64,000 nucleotides of DNA from the NCBI RefSeq assembly GCF_958295425.1, contig NC_081154.1, positions 15,540,938 through 15,604,937 of the forward strand, written 5' to 3'. Both the position numbers and the translations under genes were made by a program. Source of the DNA: Solea solea (lineage: Eukaryota > Chordata > Actinopteri > Pleuronectiformes > Soleidae). Shown piece by piece: positions 10,382 to 22,989 of this stretch (within the stretch, counting starts at the first letter, position 1; each line of letters opens with the position of its first letter). Below the pieces are notes generated by a model, which was not told the DNA's origin, made no database searches, and was given only the letters and a program-made list of their open reading frames with translations.

Positions 10382-10437
10382 CTACCTACCTACCTACCTA
10401 CCTACCTAACCCACCCCACCCCCCCCCCCCCCCCCCT
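10327..10437 (+). repeat. (CA)27, (CTAC)n and poly-C compound microsatellite
   Basis: 54 nt of CA (10327-10380) run into CTAC repeats (10381-10408) and then a C run up to 10436. A GT-rich stretch follows at 10460-10510. The compound array lies about 460 bp upstream of the nrg3 start codon. Confidence 0.95.
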
Positions 10438-10895
10438 CTTCTCTCACCTGTCCATAACCTGTGTGCGTGTGTGTGTGTGTGTGGAAGTGCGTGTATTTGT
10501 GTGCGTGTTTGAGTGCGTGCATGTTTTCGCTTGTCCGCCAGAGGGAGTGTGGCGTGTTCTGCTTGTGTATGCATCCAAGTGCTGTGCCAGCTTTTTTACT
10601 TAGTGGTGGCTTTTCCATACAGTGACTGTGATTGTGCGTGTAATGCTTGTGCTTAGTGTTGACGTGTTAAATCTTTGCATGTAGGTAACAGTAATGAAAG
10701 GCCAGGCTTTTCTTGTGTGTGTGTGTGTGTGCGTATACTAGCTTAAGATGCCCTGCCCTCATTTTGCACCACACCCGCTTCCTAGTTCACACCCTTGTGT
10801 CATTTGGTCACCTGTTTGACCCCAACCCCCCCTCCCCGCCCCCCATCCTCCTCCCCGCCCCGACCATACTATAGTCAGAAACGGAAACTTACAGC

Positions 10896-11742
10896 ATGAT
10901 GAGTGAGCGTTCTGGTGCAAGCACTCTGGCCGCCATGACGCTGGAGGAGCCGGGGGCTGAACAGGCATCTCCACGAGCCCCGGGCCCTCTCCGCTGCGGC
11001 CCCTGTGCTGTGTGGCCTCGCCAGCAGACCTGGCTGTGTGCCGTGCCGCTGGTGATGGGCTTCGTGGGACTGGGACTCAGTCTCATGCTGCTGAAATGGA
11101 TTGTGGTGGGATCTGTCCAAGACTACGTCCCCACGGACTTGGTGGATCCTAAAGGTAGCATTGGACAGGACCCCATATTTCTCTCTAAACCCAGTGCCAT
11201 GCCCAAAGGGCCCGACATTTCCACAGCCACCACTACTTCAGCTGCCTCTACCACAACATCGGTGTTGACGAGCACGCCACTAGCTGCGGACGGCACTGCC
11301 CCCGCGCCAAGAACTCGAATTGGGCCGCCGGCAAACCACTCGGCCAATGGCAGCACTGCCAACGGGGATGGAAACCACGCCCCGCACCTGCACAATCGCG
11401 TCGGGACACGCATTAGCGGCACCGTGGTTACAACTTCCACCACTCGCGCCACCCGACTCCCCCCGCCACCCAGCGGCAAAGAGGTCACCCCTCGCAGCAC
11501 TGTTAGAAAAGGAAGCGCTGCTGGTAACGGACATAACGGAGCTGCCAACACAAAGCCGGGACAGACCTCCGCTACCGTCCCGACCACAACATCCACTTCA
11601 ACCACTACGACTGTGAAGGCCACAGCCAAGGTGCAGCCGACCACCTCCCAGCATGTGCCCGCGGTCAAACCCACGTCACGCTGGGGTCACGGGCGCCCGG
11701 GTAAGGGCCCAGCCACACGCCCACACCACCGCTTCCGCACAC
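10896..11742 (+). CDS. nrg3: Neuregulin 3, first coding exon (partial gene)
   Basis: NRG3 is a membrane-anchored EGF-family ligand of the ErbB4 receptor, used in neural development. The exon gives 282 codons. Residues 1-33 are a variable N-terminus. C34 and C37 lie just before RQQTWLC (about 42-48). A hydrophobic segment follows at about 48-74, with LSLMLLKWIVVGSV, then YVPTDLVD, GQDP and FLSKPS (78-100). This block is nearly identical to mammalian NRG3. Residues 105-282 are Thr/Ser/Pro/Ala-rich, fitting the O-glycosylated spacer, with possible N-glycosylation sites at NHS 147 and NGS 151. The EGF-like, transmembrane and cytoplasmic exons are not in the window. ATG 10896 is followed at once by ATG 10899; the second matches the Met-Ser-Glu start of mammalian NRG3. 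An in-frame TAG at 10872 bounds the frame. The exon ends in phase 1 at GTGAGT. The open frame beyond is intron. Confidence 0.93.
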
Positions 11743-11748
11743 GTGAGT
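11743..11748 (+). other. nrg3: Splice donor of nrg3 exon 1 (alternative at 11701)
   Basis: ACAC|GTGAGT ends the conserved-style open frame. A second good donor, CCGG|GTAAGG, begins at 11701. Both interrupt a codon after its first base, so using the upstream one would remove exactly 14 codons without changing frame. Confidence 0.7.
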
Positions 11749-14454
11749 TCCCTTTTCCAGGTTGGAGATGGATATATGTATATGTGTGTGTGTGTGTGAG
11801 GTGGAACATGAGATGAGTGTTCCAAAACATGGCTTTTACTGTGAAATCACATTTGTCTGTAGCTATAGCTACCAGTTATCAGACAACTATATGCCTGTGT
11901 CTAAAGAAAAGAAAAAAAAAATCTCTGTGACTCATGGTCTGTGAAAATAAATGATTCTCTGTCTATATGGAAAGTGGATACTCCAGCAGCTTAACATTAA
12001 TCGTGTTCATTAGTGCAGATATCGGTGGATATTCTCAGTATTTTCATCCCTCTTGTCTCTATCTTTTACTTATGCATTAATCCGATATGAGTCTTACCTC
12101 CAGAGGAGTTTTTTTTTCCCATCCACACTCTAACTTCCGTAAAGGCAGGGCTTCATTGAGGAGAATGTATTTTGCTTTGTCTCGACTTTAGACGCGGCAG
12201 CTTTGTGACATGTGTTGAAACCAAGGCTGATGATTTATACGATGATAACAAATAACTGGGAGCCGGAGAGGTGTTGAGGTGTGAGCTCTCACCTTCTGTC
12301 TAGAGGAATCAGATATAGCAAGGCCACACATCCCATTTAGATGAGAGGGATGCTGGGAGCATAGTGTCGCAGGTACTGCTCTCGAACTGCAGGGGGACAC
12401 CGAGAGAGAAAATGAGAAGGCTCAGTGGAGGAAAATAGATATAGGGATGAAAATAAGGTTGTAGAGGACAAGTGGAAATAGACGAGGCAGGAAATGGTGA
12501 AGGGGGGGGGGGGGGGTGCTTTGAAAATAAAGCTGAAGAGGATGAGAAGAAATGGAAGAGAGCGCGGGAAGCATAACAAAGCAGGAGAATAAGGAGTGGG
12601 AGCTATGAGTATAGAGTGTGATGGCAGATGGAGTGGGCTAAGTGAGGAAAAGGCTTGAGGGAGATAGAGGGTATAAAGCAGGGGAGCTGTGAATTTTTGC
12701 ATATTTAGCATTGTGTAAAGAAGGAAGGCTTCCTGATTATTCATTCCACCAGGGACATGTTTTTAACATCACGGGATACATTTTTCAGACGTAGGCAGTG
12801 CAGGATGCAAGTGTAATTATGAGATATGGATATGGCAATGTAGAAAATAGTTTGATAGTTTTTGTTTATTTTGGGGGGGGGGCGTTGCCTCTCAAAGTCA
12901 GGATGCTCCATTTTGAATTTCAAATATTTTTTTGCAGTTGTGACTTAATAATCTCAGTGACATGATATATTCAGCGTAGCTTCTTCTTAGTTTGAATAAT
13001 CCAGGGGTAAACAGGTGATGTGATCAACATGTTGTAGCAACAGTATCCAGTGAATACAAACAGTCTAGTTTTTTTATATACCAAAGTGCTCTAGAGGGCA
13101 ATGACACAATATTAATATGTAAACTAAAACCTTTTCTCCACGTTTCTGGTGGACGATATGTTTGGACAGCAGTTTCCGGTCGGATTATTAATATCCTCTC
13201 GATTATTCGCTGGCATTGATTCAACTTGCACACAGTGATCAAGTGACATCATTTTTTCTTCCCTCTTTTTACCTCGGGGCAAAATGTTTCAACTCAGCCA
13301 GATTGGACGGTAAACCCCATGTACTCCCTTGCCCCGTAATGGAGCACAGACCTTTGATTTCCCATTTTCACCCTAATGAGAAAGAACATTATTGATGATC
13401 AGGTTGTATTCCATCAGCAGCGCTTTTGGTTTTCGTTGGTGACAAAAGTATAGAGCGGCACCCATAAGCTGCCGCCTTGCAGCATAATCCACCGCTACAG
13501 AGTCAATTACGTCACTGGACATCGAGGCCGACTGAACAGCTGAGAGCTGCCAGAGCGGGCAGCCCCCTTGTGTGAACACCAGGAAGCATCTGTTTGTGCT
13601 GTGTACTAAAAAAAGGGCATCACCTTTAAAGCTAAAGCAAAAATAGTCAATCCGCCCTCGGTTAATAAAAAAAAAAAAAACTAATCTTCAAACTGAAAAG
13701 AACAAAATATTAATGCAAGGATGAGTAAATGTGTTTTAAATGTATTTTTTGTTAAATTGGCATAAATCATGAACAATTAAAAACAGACCAGTGACTATAT
13801 ATTTAAATTGAGGCCTAGAATAATGATAATAAGACTCTGATTTACAACAAAACCTCTTTCAAAATAGATGATGGTAAGGACCAGCAGAAACAAGCAAACA
13901 CAAACCTCAGCTCAGCTCTCTTCTTACTGCATTTACAAATGAAATACTTTTTTTTTTTATTGTGCACAAATGTTGTTCTGGTGCAAAACTGACTCAACCA
14001 TCATTAGTTTGCCTCTTCCAGAATTCATGAATTATTTGCATTCCCACAAGTCCCTTAGACACTCGACTTTCGAGCATATGACTAGAAATGATTGTTAAGT
14101 GTTCACTGTGGGCCCCTGCACAGTTATTACTCCATGTTGCTATGTTCTTCTCCCCTCTGCCTAGTATTGACACTGTTGCCATGGGTTAGCATATTGAAGC
14201 ATTCTCTTTATTGGATATTACTTGAAGTCTTTTCACGCCACTGCCGGCAGTACACTTTTTCGCCCTTGTGTACAGCGTTCCTGTGTTGAATGATGTGCGT
14301 AACACTAAAACAGCATTCTTTAGGGTCACAGCTTTTTTTTCTAAGGCTCCCAGACCTGCACCATGTGGTAAACAAATCACAATGCTATTATTTTAACTTC
14401 AAAATGTACATATTCTTATTATCTGTCAACAAGTAAAAGGTTTGGTTCTCGGAA
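11749..14454. other. Intron sequence, no gene recognised
   Basis: A short (GT)n run lies at 11780-11798. 12400-12670 is strongly purine-rich on the + strand, with a G run near 12501-12517, which opens a spurious Pro/Ser-rich frame on the minus strand. Poly-A lies at 13666-13680. I see no exon or RNA gene. Confidence 0.5.
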
Positions 14455-14479
14455 GAGCAACACTTTTTTTGTGTTGCTC
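14455..14479. repeat. 9-bp hairpin with T7 loop
   Basis: GAGCAACAC (14455-14463), TTTTTTT, then GTGTTGCTC (14471-14479). Perfect stem, function unknown. Confidence 0.85.
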
Positions 14480-16279
14480 CAGTGAATTCTGGCAGCACTG
14501 CACAATTTCATCATAATGGTATTTCAAAATAAATAATTATATTGTCTTTCCACTTTTCAACATGAAAAACATGAACAATTGCAACACGACACCTAGTCAT
14601 GTGCAGCTCTGGACACTCAGTCTGGGATTCTGTTCTCCAGCCAGGACATATGGAGCTCACTGTTGTGTAGTGCAAAGAGTTGGGAGTTTCAAGTGTAGTG
14701 ACACACAGCTGATGATGAAATGTTCTGCAAAAGATGGCTTCAGGTGCACTCTTGGGTTTCAGATAATCCCGACTGCACCTAGGAGGCATTGACATGATTG
14801 TCTTTCCCCGAGCCACATGTTTCCATATTGTTTCTGCTTCTTGGTGAAGACCCAACTGAATCTCCATGTCCTGGAAGAAAGACAAGGTTTTGTCATTCGG
14901 GGATAATGACTTCTTTTACGCACTCCTTTGTTTTCTTGCCTCTCTCTCCCCATTTAGCTGTTGGTTATTGTGTCTGCGCTCGGCGTCATTGTCATTCCTT
15001 CGTCTATCTTTGCTTTGCTTTTATGCTTTGTGTCTTCTGTTTCCCGGTAGCTCCTCAGCTCACATTCATGAGCATATGGGTAGATGCAGAACTGGCACTC
15101 TCGGGAGCACATTTAGCACTTGTGCATCAGTATTTATGAATCTGTCATCTACTTTTTTTTCCGAGGCTATCATGTATCCTCCTCTACTCCTTTACACGCA
15201 GGCCCCATTGGCTCAGAAGTATGGACAAAGCCATGTCTGTTAGAAAATCATGGAACGCCGTGTTGGCTCAGCTCCCATCCCATTTTCTCTCTCCTTGCTT
15301 GTGAGAAATTGTCCTTAGTTTAGTGTGCTTGTAATTCCCTGCACATCTCACCAGCCCGAGTCCAGACTTGTGAATCTTCAGCCTCATTTAAATGTTTGTT
15401 GAGCCATTCAAAGGTTTTGTGCTCTGCGAGTGATTCTCAGCGGCTGCTTTTTCGCCCATTCGGGGAAACATCTGAGTCAGTCGGCGGCTTTATGGGTGGG
15501 ACGCACTCTGGTCATCAGACAGAATACAAGGAAAGTGACACAGCTGTCAAGGCTGCTGTAAATCAGGCGGCTGAAACAACAGCTATTAAATCAGAACAGT
15601 TGTGCACTAAAGGCATTAAATGAGATGAAAAAGTGTTGTTGCTCTTTCCCCTATGGGTTTAATTTATCTGTCGGCTCATTTTTATGTGCTTCTCCGTCTA
15701 AGAACAGTCTGTTGAGAGGACTTTCTACATGGTCTACTGTGTAGAACATCACTCTTAAGTTTGTCATCACTTATTATTGTAAAATAATTCATTTTAATAG
15801 TATGGTAGCTATATCTATCCATTGTTTGCTGCTTTATCCTCAATATGAGGTGCATGGCTTACTGGAGCTGACATTGTGACTGGAGCTGACTCTTTATATT
15901 AAGTTGGACTGTGTTATTAACTAAACCCCCAATATCCACTAAAATGTCCAATGTATCACATTAAAAAGAGTGTGTCTAATCACTTTATTATATAAAAAAA
16001 AAAGTTTTGTTTCCATCATTTTAGAATACGCCCTCTATATGTACCTTACCTTGAATACTGGTCTGGTAATGAAAAGGCATTCTGCATAAGAAAAGGAAAC
16101 ATGGGAGAGTGTCATAGACATTTTCTCTCATGTCACATAAAAATGATGACGTGTTTTTTTTCCTTGCAAGTCCCTTATAAGTTCCCCCCCCCCCCCGACT
16201 GTATTTGAAGCTTGCACAATATAGTACTGTAGGAGCAGCGGAGTGTGTAAGGGGGATTAAAAACAAAGATATAAATCCA
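14480..16279. other. Intron sequence, no gene recognised
   Basis: A 124-codon minus-strand frame (14511-14885) starts after a good acceptor-like CTTTCTTCCAG but shows no family I recognise. 15340-15620 is single-copy looking and slightly GC-richer than its surroundings. A C run lies at 16185-16197. Confidence 0.4.
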
Positions 16280-16585
16280 GTCTCTCTCTCTCTCTCTCTG
16301 GGGAGGTCAGGGCGCACTTTTACCAGGCTGCCTCTGAGACTCCTCTGTCTCTCTTGAGACATGCTCTGCTTGTTCATTGTGGCTGCATGGCCCAAGCAGG
16401 GCTGTGTCTGCACAGTGCCAGTGTGCAGGTGCACTGATTTACAATCCCTGTGTCTTCCTTGTTGGGAGGTGAGCTCTTAATGCCTCACCTTCCATCACCG
16501 CGGGCCAAAAGTTATTAAGGAACGTTTCATTTCTGGCAGTTTTTTTTTCTTGGTCTTTGCATAATCTGCCGTCATCACACAGCCC

Positions 16586-16619
<34 letters not shown>
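16280..16619 (+). repeat. (CT)n at 16280-16300 and (TTG)n at 16586-16619
   Basis: Two separate microsatellites. The first produces Arg/Glu-rich minus-strand frames that are not coding. Confidence 0.9.
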
Positions 16620-16621
<2 letters not shown>

Positions 16622-16663
16622 ACATCCAGAGTCATACATCGTTAGTAAAGTACATCAAGGTTA

Positions 16664-16837
16664 AGGCTGGTAATGCCACCAATTTTGATTATTAATTGAT
16701 TGATTCTGTTATTTCCTAAATTTGAATATGTTCCATTTTTTACAGCCTTTTCTGCATTTTTTTTTTGGATGAAAGACCTAATCAAGAAAAGTATCGACAG
16801 ATTAATAAATAAGCAAAAATATTTACTGGTTGCAGCC
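16664..16837. repeat. Short DNA-type repeat ending in GTTGCAGCC
   Basis: The segment begins AAGGCTGGTAATGCC, is AT-rich with ATTGATTGATT motifs, and ends ACTGGTTGCAGCCTT. It has the same end type as 6127-6486 and 35669-35924. Confidence 0.55.
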
Positions 16838-17339
16838 TTAATCAGGTTTTATTTTTGTGGTTAAAAGGAAGCTTCATTTTTATAAAAGGCATGCTTTTTT
16901 TCAGCATCCATAAAGTACAGATGGGCATGATTCTATAAATATTCCGAGTAGTCATTATAATAAAAGAAAGTCATAATAAAAAATCAAAAACATAATTAAT
17001 CTTCGAAAAGAGACACGTACCATATGACTATACTCCCCGGTGAATATCAAAGTATTTTGCTTGAAATGCCCATCCCTACCACAGTGTGCTTATATGAATG
17101 TTAAGATGCTACAGTATAGAGTATGTAATTCCACTGATGTGTGCCAGCTGGCTTCAGTCTTCGGACTTGTAAATATAATATAAAAAAAAACCTTTAATTC
17201 CCAGTTTCCAATTTTAATACCGCTGCAACTGAGATTCATCGCATTTCCAAATCACCGTGCAGGATCCTGCAGCGCTAACCCTAAACATCGAGCCAGCAGA
17301 GACACTTGACACTGATGGGCGCCAATTATGAAGCAGGAC

Positions 17340-17470
17340 ACATCAGTGTATTCAGTGGGGGGTGGGGGGGGGCAAATTATGCTTTGGAAATTTTGTTGGG
17401 AATTGATCCCGTGCCCTTTCCATTGCTAGTGCTGTGCTCTTACCCACTGAACCTCAGAGAATCGATGGGG
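17340..17470 (-). mobile_element. tRNA-derived SINE (worn)
   Basis: On the minus strand, GTTCAGTGGGTAAGAGCAC (A-box side) is followed by GGGATCAATTCCC (B box, 17398-17410) at tRNA-like spacing. The body continues toward lower coordinates through a homopolymer C run (G on +). Too diverged to be a tRNA gene. Confidence 0.55.
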
Positions 17471-18280
17471 CTGAGAGAGGAGGAGAGCCTCAAGTAAGGA
17501 AGACGATGGAACAATATATCGGGGCAAAGACTGTCAAACCATGAGAGCATCCCCCATACAGTAGGCACTGATCCACCTGCAAGGTAAAGACATAGACGTC
17601 AGACCGTTCTTCTGCTTCTATTATTATCCCTCATTTTTATGCAGATTGCCCCCAAGGTATTAACCATATTTGAATTTTTTAAGTATTTCACTTCAGTGCT
17701 GTCACCGCAGTGTCTGCATGATGTATCCTAAGCAGAGCGGAATTACCCGGCTATGTAAATTACTAGAGGTTATCAGTGTAATAAAGTGTATGTTTGGAAC
17801 ATTTTGGGCATGGAAGATAATGGAGAACAACTATACTACTTTGATATTCATCAGCTATTTTCATACTTAATTAATCGGTTCTTTTTTTTAAACAAAACAA
17901 AGGTTTTTGTCATTGTCTTTTGTCAATTTTATTTGGCATCAACAAGCAGTGTGAGGATGTCCACATTAGGACATCAAGGATTCATTGAGGAATTAGCAGC
18001 TGGATTAATAGAGAATGACATTTTGTTCAGTATTATTATCACTATGATGCTCGCAAAACCGCCGTTAAGCGCATCCTGAGAGGAACAAATCGGGCATTTG
18101 CAGGTAAACATGAGCAGTGTGTGAAAGGTTTGGACACATCAAGGTGAAACTGTGACCAAAATATGTCATGTTGGCCTTGCAGTCCAGTCACACAAGGGAC
18201 ATTTGATCCTTCAGTGGAGCCTCATCACTTCCTCTCAGAGTGTGTACATATCTCCCCTCCTTCAGTGAGATTAGCTGACC
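17471..18280. other. Intron sequence, no gene recognised
   Basis: AT-rich sequence without recognisable genes or repeats. The plus-strand frames at 17670-18079 are chance openings. Confidence 0.45.
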
Positions 18281-18330
18281 CTAACCACAACCACGGCCTC
18301 TACCCTTACCCTAACCCTGCCTCTAACTTT
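18281..18330 (-). repeat. Telomere-like CCCTAA-type degenerate array
   Basis: CCCTTACCCTAACCCTGCC and neighbouring CTAACC motifs form an imperfect array. A reverse-oriented GGTTAGGG-type stretch occurs at 33419-33466, where it is part of a fish interspersed repeat. This one is probably the same kind of interspersed sequence and not a telomere relic. Confidence 0.5.
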
Positions 18331-18417
18331 AACCTTTAATGACCAAAAGCTAACAAAGCTTGTTCGGGTGCTAAAAGGCCTGTGACCAAATGTCTCCTGA
18401 GGGAATTAAGCTCATGG

Positions 18418-18420
<3 letters not shown>

Positions 18421-18452
<32 letters not shown>
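18421..18452 (+). repeat. (CT)16 microsatellite
   Basis: A pure CT run. The Leu-Ser and Arg-Glu open frames across it are spurious. Confidence 0.95.
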
Positions 18453-18453
<1 letters not shown>

Positions 18454-21400
18454 ACGCTTTTCCAATTCATCCTCAGGAGAAAAAGAAAACTCCACCTGCT
18501 CTTGTCAAACGCACGGAACATGATTTATTATTCAACCACTTTGGTCTGAAGTTACAAAATGGGTGTCCATTACATCCAGTGTAATACATGCGTATGCGTG
18601 CCTATAAGTGAAACTAACAGCATTGTCATGGATATCTGGAGGATGCTTTTGAGTGACAATGGCAGTGACTCTTGGGCAGCAGTCAGGGGAATCAGAGAGT
18701 GGCTGAGCAGAAGCTTGCCTGCTATAAGTACTAACTGAGGCCATCTTCGGGCTTCTTAATGTCACTGTGTGATTTATGTAGACAAAATGTCCACCGGGAG
18801 GTGGCAGGGAGAGGGAAAGACGGGGTGGGGTTGTGCCGGCTGAAATATTAATGTATGGGAAGAGAAACGTGGGATGTGTGTTGCCGGAAGTGTGAATAAT
18901 TGATACGGCCTCTCTTTTTTATGAAGTGCTTGAGATGTCCCATGCTCAGTGGTCTAATGGCAGATACATGGTATAGGGTTTTATTTTACGAATGCATAAA
19001 AACTGATTATACTCATAAAGTCATTATAAGTCCATATCTGTAAAACCTTTGGATTCTCGTTCAGCTTTTCTCCCCCGTCTGCTCATCACCGCTCATAATA
19101 CGGGAAAATAGCCCCCACTCACAGAGATAATGGTTAGTAATAGTCCCACAGAGAAATAAAGGTGTTCTTGCCCTGAGGAAAGAAATGATCCTTATTGAAA
19201 GTAAACAGCGAGATGATTATTGTCTCCATGACTCCCCTGCATTGTACCTTTTTAAATGGGAGAAGAGGGTAATTTTAAATACTGAGTTTATTTTGCATTG
19301 ATGATGTGTGTGTGTGTATGTGTGTGTTGGAGGAGTACTCACAAACCCCCTCATTTTAATCACATGCCGTCATGCCTACTTAGCCACAAGGCTACCACAC
19401 TGTTTGTTTCTCAGCAGTTGGATACTCAGTATTGGCCTGATTCTCCTCTAACCCTCAAAAGCACCAGGCTGCCATTCAATCCGTCACTCATGCTTGCGTT
19501 GGTTCGTTCATTCATTCATCCATCCATGTGTGGAGAACACAGTGACTCGCTGACAGCTCAAGGGGCACAGATAGAGTTGTGCATGTGGCTGTGCAGAGAG
19601 GATTACAGTCCATCATATCTGATCTCAGACTGTTAGATCCCAATATTGAATTACGGACCCTGCGGGGTCTCTGGTTCCGTTATCAATTTGCAAACGAATA
19701 ACGCGGAAAATGATAAAGGATGGGGGCTGGAGGTGGAGGTGGAGGTGGAGGTGGCGCGGGGAGTGGACGCTTCGAAGAGGCAGGTTTTTTCGTGAGATGC
19801 TGATGAATCTAATAACAGCCAATTCTTTCTGTCCAAGGGACCACAAGTGGTGACGCAACCACTGTGCCATGTGTAATTTAGGCATTTGAGAGCTTGCATT
19901 ATCAGTGGGAAATACATTATGGGCCCATTTTTGAAGGGATTACAGCCGTCATGAATGAAAGCTGCCTTTTACCACCCTAAAATAACTTATTGACCCACAC
20001 TTACTTCAAAGCAACATTTTAATGGTAAAGTGTGTAGGAATTTGTTATATCTAATGGTGAAACTGCAGGTTGAATCAAACGTAGGACTCCGCCTCCCTTT
20101 CCCGAGCGTTTAAGAGAACTTTGGCAACCTTCACATACAGGAAGGATGATGTTTGTCTGCCTTTGCATAGTAAGCTTCCACTTCCAAAAGTGCAAATGCA
20201 TGCTCTTGCTGGTTTTGTCCTCTTGGGGCTGCTTTAAAAAGCCTCATGGGACTGCCTCTATAAATCAAGGCCCTTGAAGTACATATAACCGGCCTAAACC
20301 AAATTATTTTGATTTTGAAGCAACTATACCCTTGTACACACTTACCTATGGGTAGAAGGCTTATATTAAATGTCAACACATTGAAAAGCTTACACATGGA
20401 CCTCTAAGCAAAATGTGTAAGGTTTTTAAAATGTATTTTTAGGACAAGTGTGTAAGATTTAGTGGCATCTTGGGGTGAATTTACATGTTGCAACAAACTG
20501 AATACTTTTGCTTAATGCTGAAAGAAAACCCTCTCCCAGTGTAAAGAATGAAAACAACATTTTTTGATTTCTTTTAATACAGTAATAAAACAGTTTGAGT
20601 TTCTTCTGTGTTTTTTTTTTTTTTCATCTCTGCCAAATTTCTACTTCGAAACTCGCTCTTATCTTGTTTGGCATAACAAGCCCCCAGTTGTAACTTGTTA
20701 TTCAGACAGTGTTGCATCAATCCATCCGAACTTGTCTCTATCCAAACCTCCATTATTGCAGCATAGAGAGATATTTAAGTCACGACTTCAAGCTGAGGTA
20801 AGCGCAGCATGCGGAACACGATTTCTCACTGGCCCCGCTTCGCACGTAGCATCTGGGTTCATGACGAGCCTGCAGGAAACGTGTTGATTTGCGGAGGCTG
20901 CAGCAGTTGGATTGATTCACTGCAAATTGTGGCCTGTTGCCACCCCCAGTGACGGGAAATGTGCCACGGTGCCCTGCTTGAGATGGAGAGGCTTGTTGTG
21001 GTGCGTGGAGGTGGAGCTGTAGATGGAGGTCACCTCTGTCTCTCTCCCACAATCATTCATGCCTTCTATACTTAGTTTCTCCTTTCTATTCTCTGTATTC
21101 TCCTGTCCTCCACTTTGAAGCACCATCTTGCCTCCCTCTTCATTTCTGGTCTTTGTGGGGCTTCTTCATTCATCTCACATTGCTGACAGTGTGAATGTCA
21201 CCCAATGAGAGGGAGCCTTATGTCACAAGTGTACTGCAAGAGATGGAAGTATGATTTTTTTTCCCTATTAGTCTGTGATCCAAAACTCTAATAGAACAAT
21301 ATCATTTATTTTTTTCCTATTTATCTCAAAGTCTTAAAATTGTACTGAACCTCAAAGACAGAACACGCTTAGTCATTGCTTTCCATTCACGTATTTCCAC

Positions 21401-21539
21401 CTCACAGTGGATGTGAAATTGGGTCGACCACATCTGCGTTGTGGCATTGTGCATTAGTGACAGTGAGTCACTGCAATCAATAAATACTGTGCCATCTAAA
21501 GGAGGCATTTTCGCCAAAAAGAAGAAATGCACCCCATTA
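18453..21539. other. Intron sequence, no gene recognised
   Basis: (GT)n near 19285-19327 and a GGAGGT hexamer array at 19728-19754 are the only clear structures. Reading frames across the hexamer array encode Thr-Ser or His-Leu runs on the minus strand and are not coding. Poly-T lies at 20611-20624. Confidence 0.45.
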
Positions 21540-21960
21540 GACTAACCACTTTAAACAGCAGACGCTGTCTTCTAGGAGGCTGGAACTATTGACCCGGCGA
21601 TAAATTATTGACGTGGCTTGGTAATCAACTGCTGTATTAACTCCCAGCTATTTAGATAATCAATAAATCAATGTTATTATTTTTTTTGTTCCAGGTTTTT
21701 AAAATGTATATGTTGTAGTCCATGTGCTCGGCATTGACGGTAAACTCTCTTTGATTTGTGGACTAAAATGAGACATTTGAGGATGTTTATCATTGTCTGG
21801 CATTTAAATGACTCCGCACTTAATGTATTTATCTTAAAGGATAGACTGATTAATCTTAATTTAAAGCACGGATTTACAGCCAGTTTGACTCACCAACATT
21901 AGCAGTGGTTCATTATACTGGAATAAAGGGTAACCAAGTGGCCAAGGAGGAATTAGCAGG
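21540..21960. other. Candidate conserved non-coding segment
   Basis: A repeat-free AT-rich stretch with dense homeodomain-like cores (ATAAATTATTGAC, TAATCAA, GATTAATCTTAATTTAAAG). It looks like a vertebrate intronic enhancer candidate. This is inference from composition only; no comparison was possible. Confidence 0.25.
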
Positions 21961-22989
21961 GAAAAGAAAGTATCCCCCTCCAAATGTTTAGCTTTTTAGA
22001 CACGTTTTGTGTTCTGCAGTCATTTATGTTTATCTCTGTGTCTTCTAATGTATAGATTATCACAGAATCGCTGTATTGTGATGTTTTCTTTATCATAGGC
22101 CAAAAATATTTACACAAAAGCCAGTATTTTGGTTCATTTTTTAGACAAAAGGACGTTTTCCTTTCCTTGTTAACCAGTTCCGGCGTGTATCTTCTGTCAG
22201 GTGGTGACGTGTCTTATCAGCGGTTGTTGCGGAGGCGTGATCTTCCCGTGCCAGTTACGTGGCCAGAGTTCACTGTGCACCTTAAATACGCATAGATTGA
22301 GCAATATATCACTGGGAGTCTGAATATAACTGACCCATAGGATGCCCCTGGGTGTTTTTCGTGATTATGGAAACTGCCGGAGCGGCCATTATTCCAGACC
22401 TGCAGCATTTTGACATCTATAACTTTCTGATAAACTTCCCCTCGTCCCACTCTGGAGAATGCTTAGACATTGCAGTGAAAGCAAAATGCTCTCATCTTCG
22501 CTTGTCCCCGACTTGTCTTGGCATCCTGGGTTACAACGGCTCTATCTGCCGTCTTTACTCTTTGTAAATGCAGCCGGGGACGAGACGAGTTGCCTGACAT
22601 TTTACCTGGGAAACTGTATATGTCGTCAATATGTCTATGGATAATGGGATGCAGCTTCCTGCCAAAATTGTGTTTTTATTCCAACCGCTGCATGACCTGC
22701 TTGCGTGGTGTATCTTATCATGTGTCTCAGATAACGGTCTAAAATTGAAAACGGATTCCTCGAGAGTGAGATTGTTTTTGATACTGCTATTGAGTGACTT
22801 CTATGGTCCGACGCTGGCTTACATTTTTTCTGATTGTGACACGTAGCATCAAGATAACAACAATCACCGTCTTCACTGTTTCATGCTGCTCAACTCTTGT
22901 TCAAAACAAAACGATCATACCATGCAGAAGTGAGTTTTGAAGAACACTGGCTCCAGGTATCATTAGAAATGAACTTTTAAGTGCTTTTG

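Larger units (their letters stand above)
8880..10895 (+). promoter_or_regulatory. nrg3: Promoter / 5' UTR region of nrg3
   Basis: CpG density rises here compared with the flanks (clusters near 8935-8960, 9230-9320, 9540-9560, 10095-10110 and 10200-10320). The block is packed with strand-asymmetric simple sequence. There is no coding family resemblance; open frames on both strands are translated simple repeats. It leads directly into the nrg3 start codon, so it most likely holds the promoter and the long 5' untranslated part of exon 1. I cannot place the transcription start. An in-frame TAG at 10872-10874, 24 nt before the first ATG, closes the reading frame upstream. Confidence 0.7.

Noticed and set aside
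10315..10618. His-Thr repeat open frames
   Set aside because: Produced entirely by the (CA)n and (CTAC)n arrays.
11123..11674. 183-codon minus-strand frame
   Set aside because: It is the antisense shadow of the GC-rich, Thr/Ser-rich nrg3 exon 1; the sense strand carries the conserved NRG3 block.
14511..14885. Minus-strand exon after CTTTCTTCCAG
   Set aside because: A good acceptor but no convincing donor or recognised family. Isolated splice-like sites are common in introns of this size.
18281..18330. Interstitial telomere
   Set aside because: Only imperfect CCCTAA-like units. The same motif occurs at 33419-33466 inside a common fish interspersed repeat.
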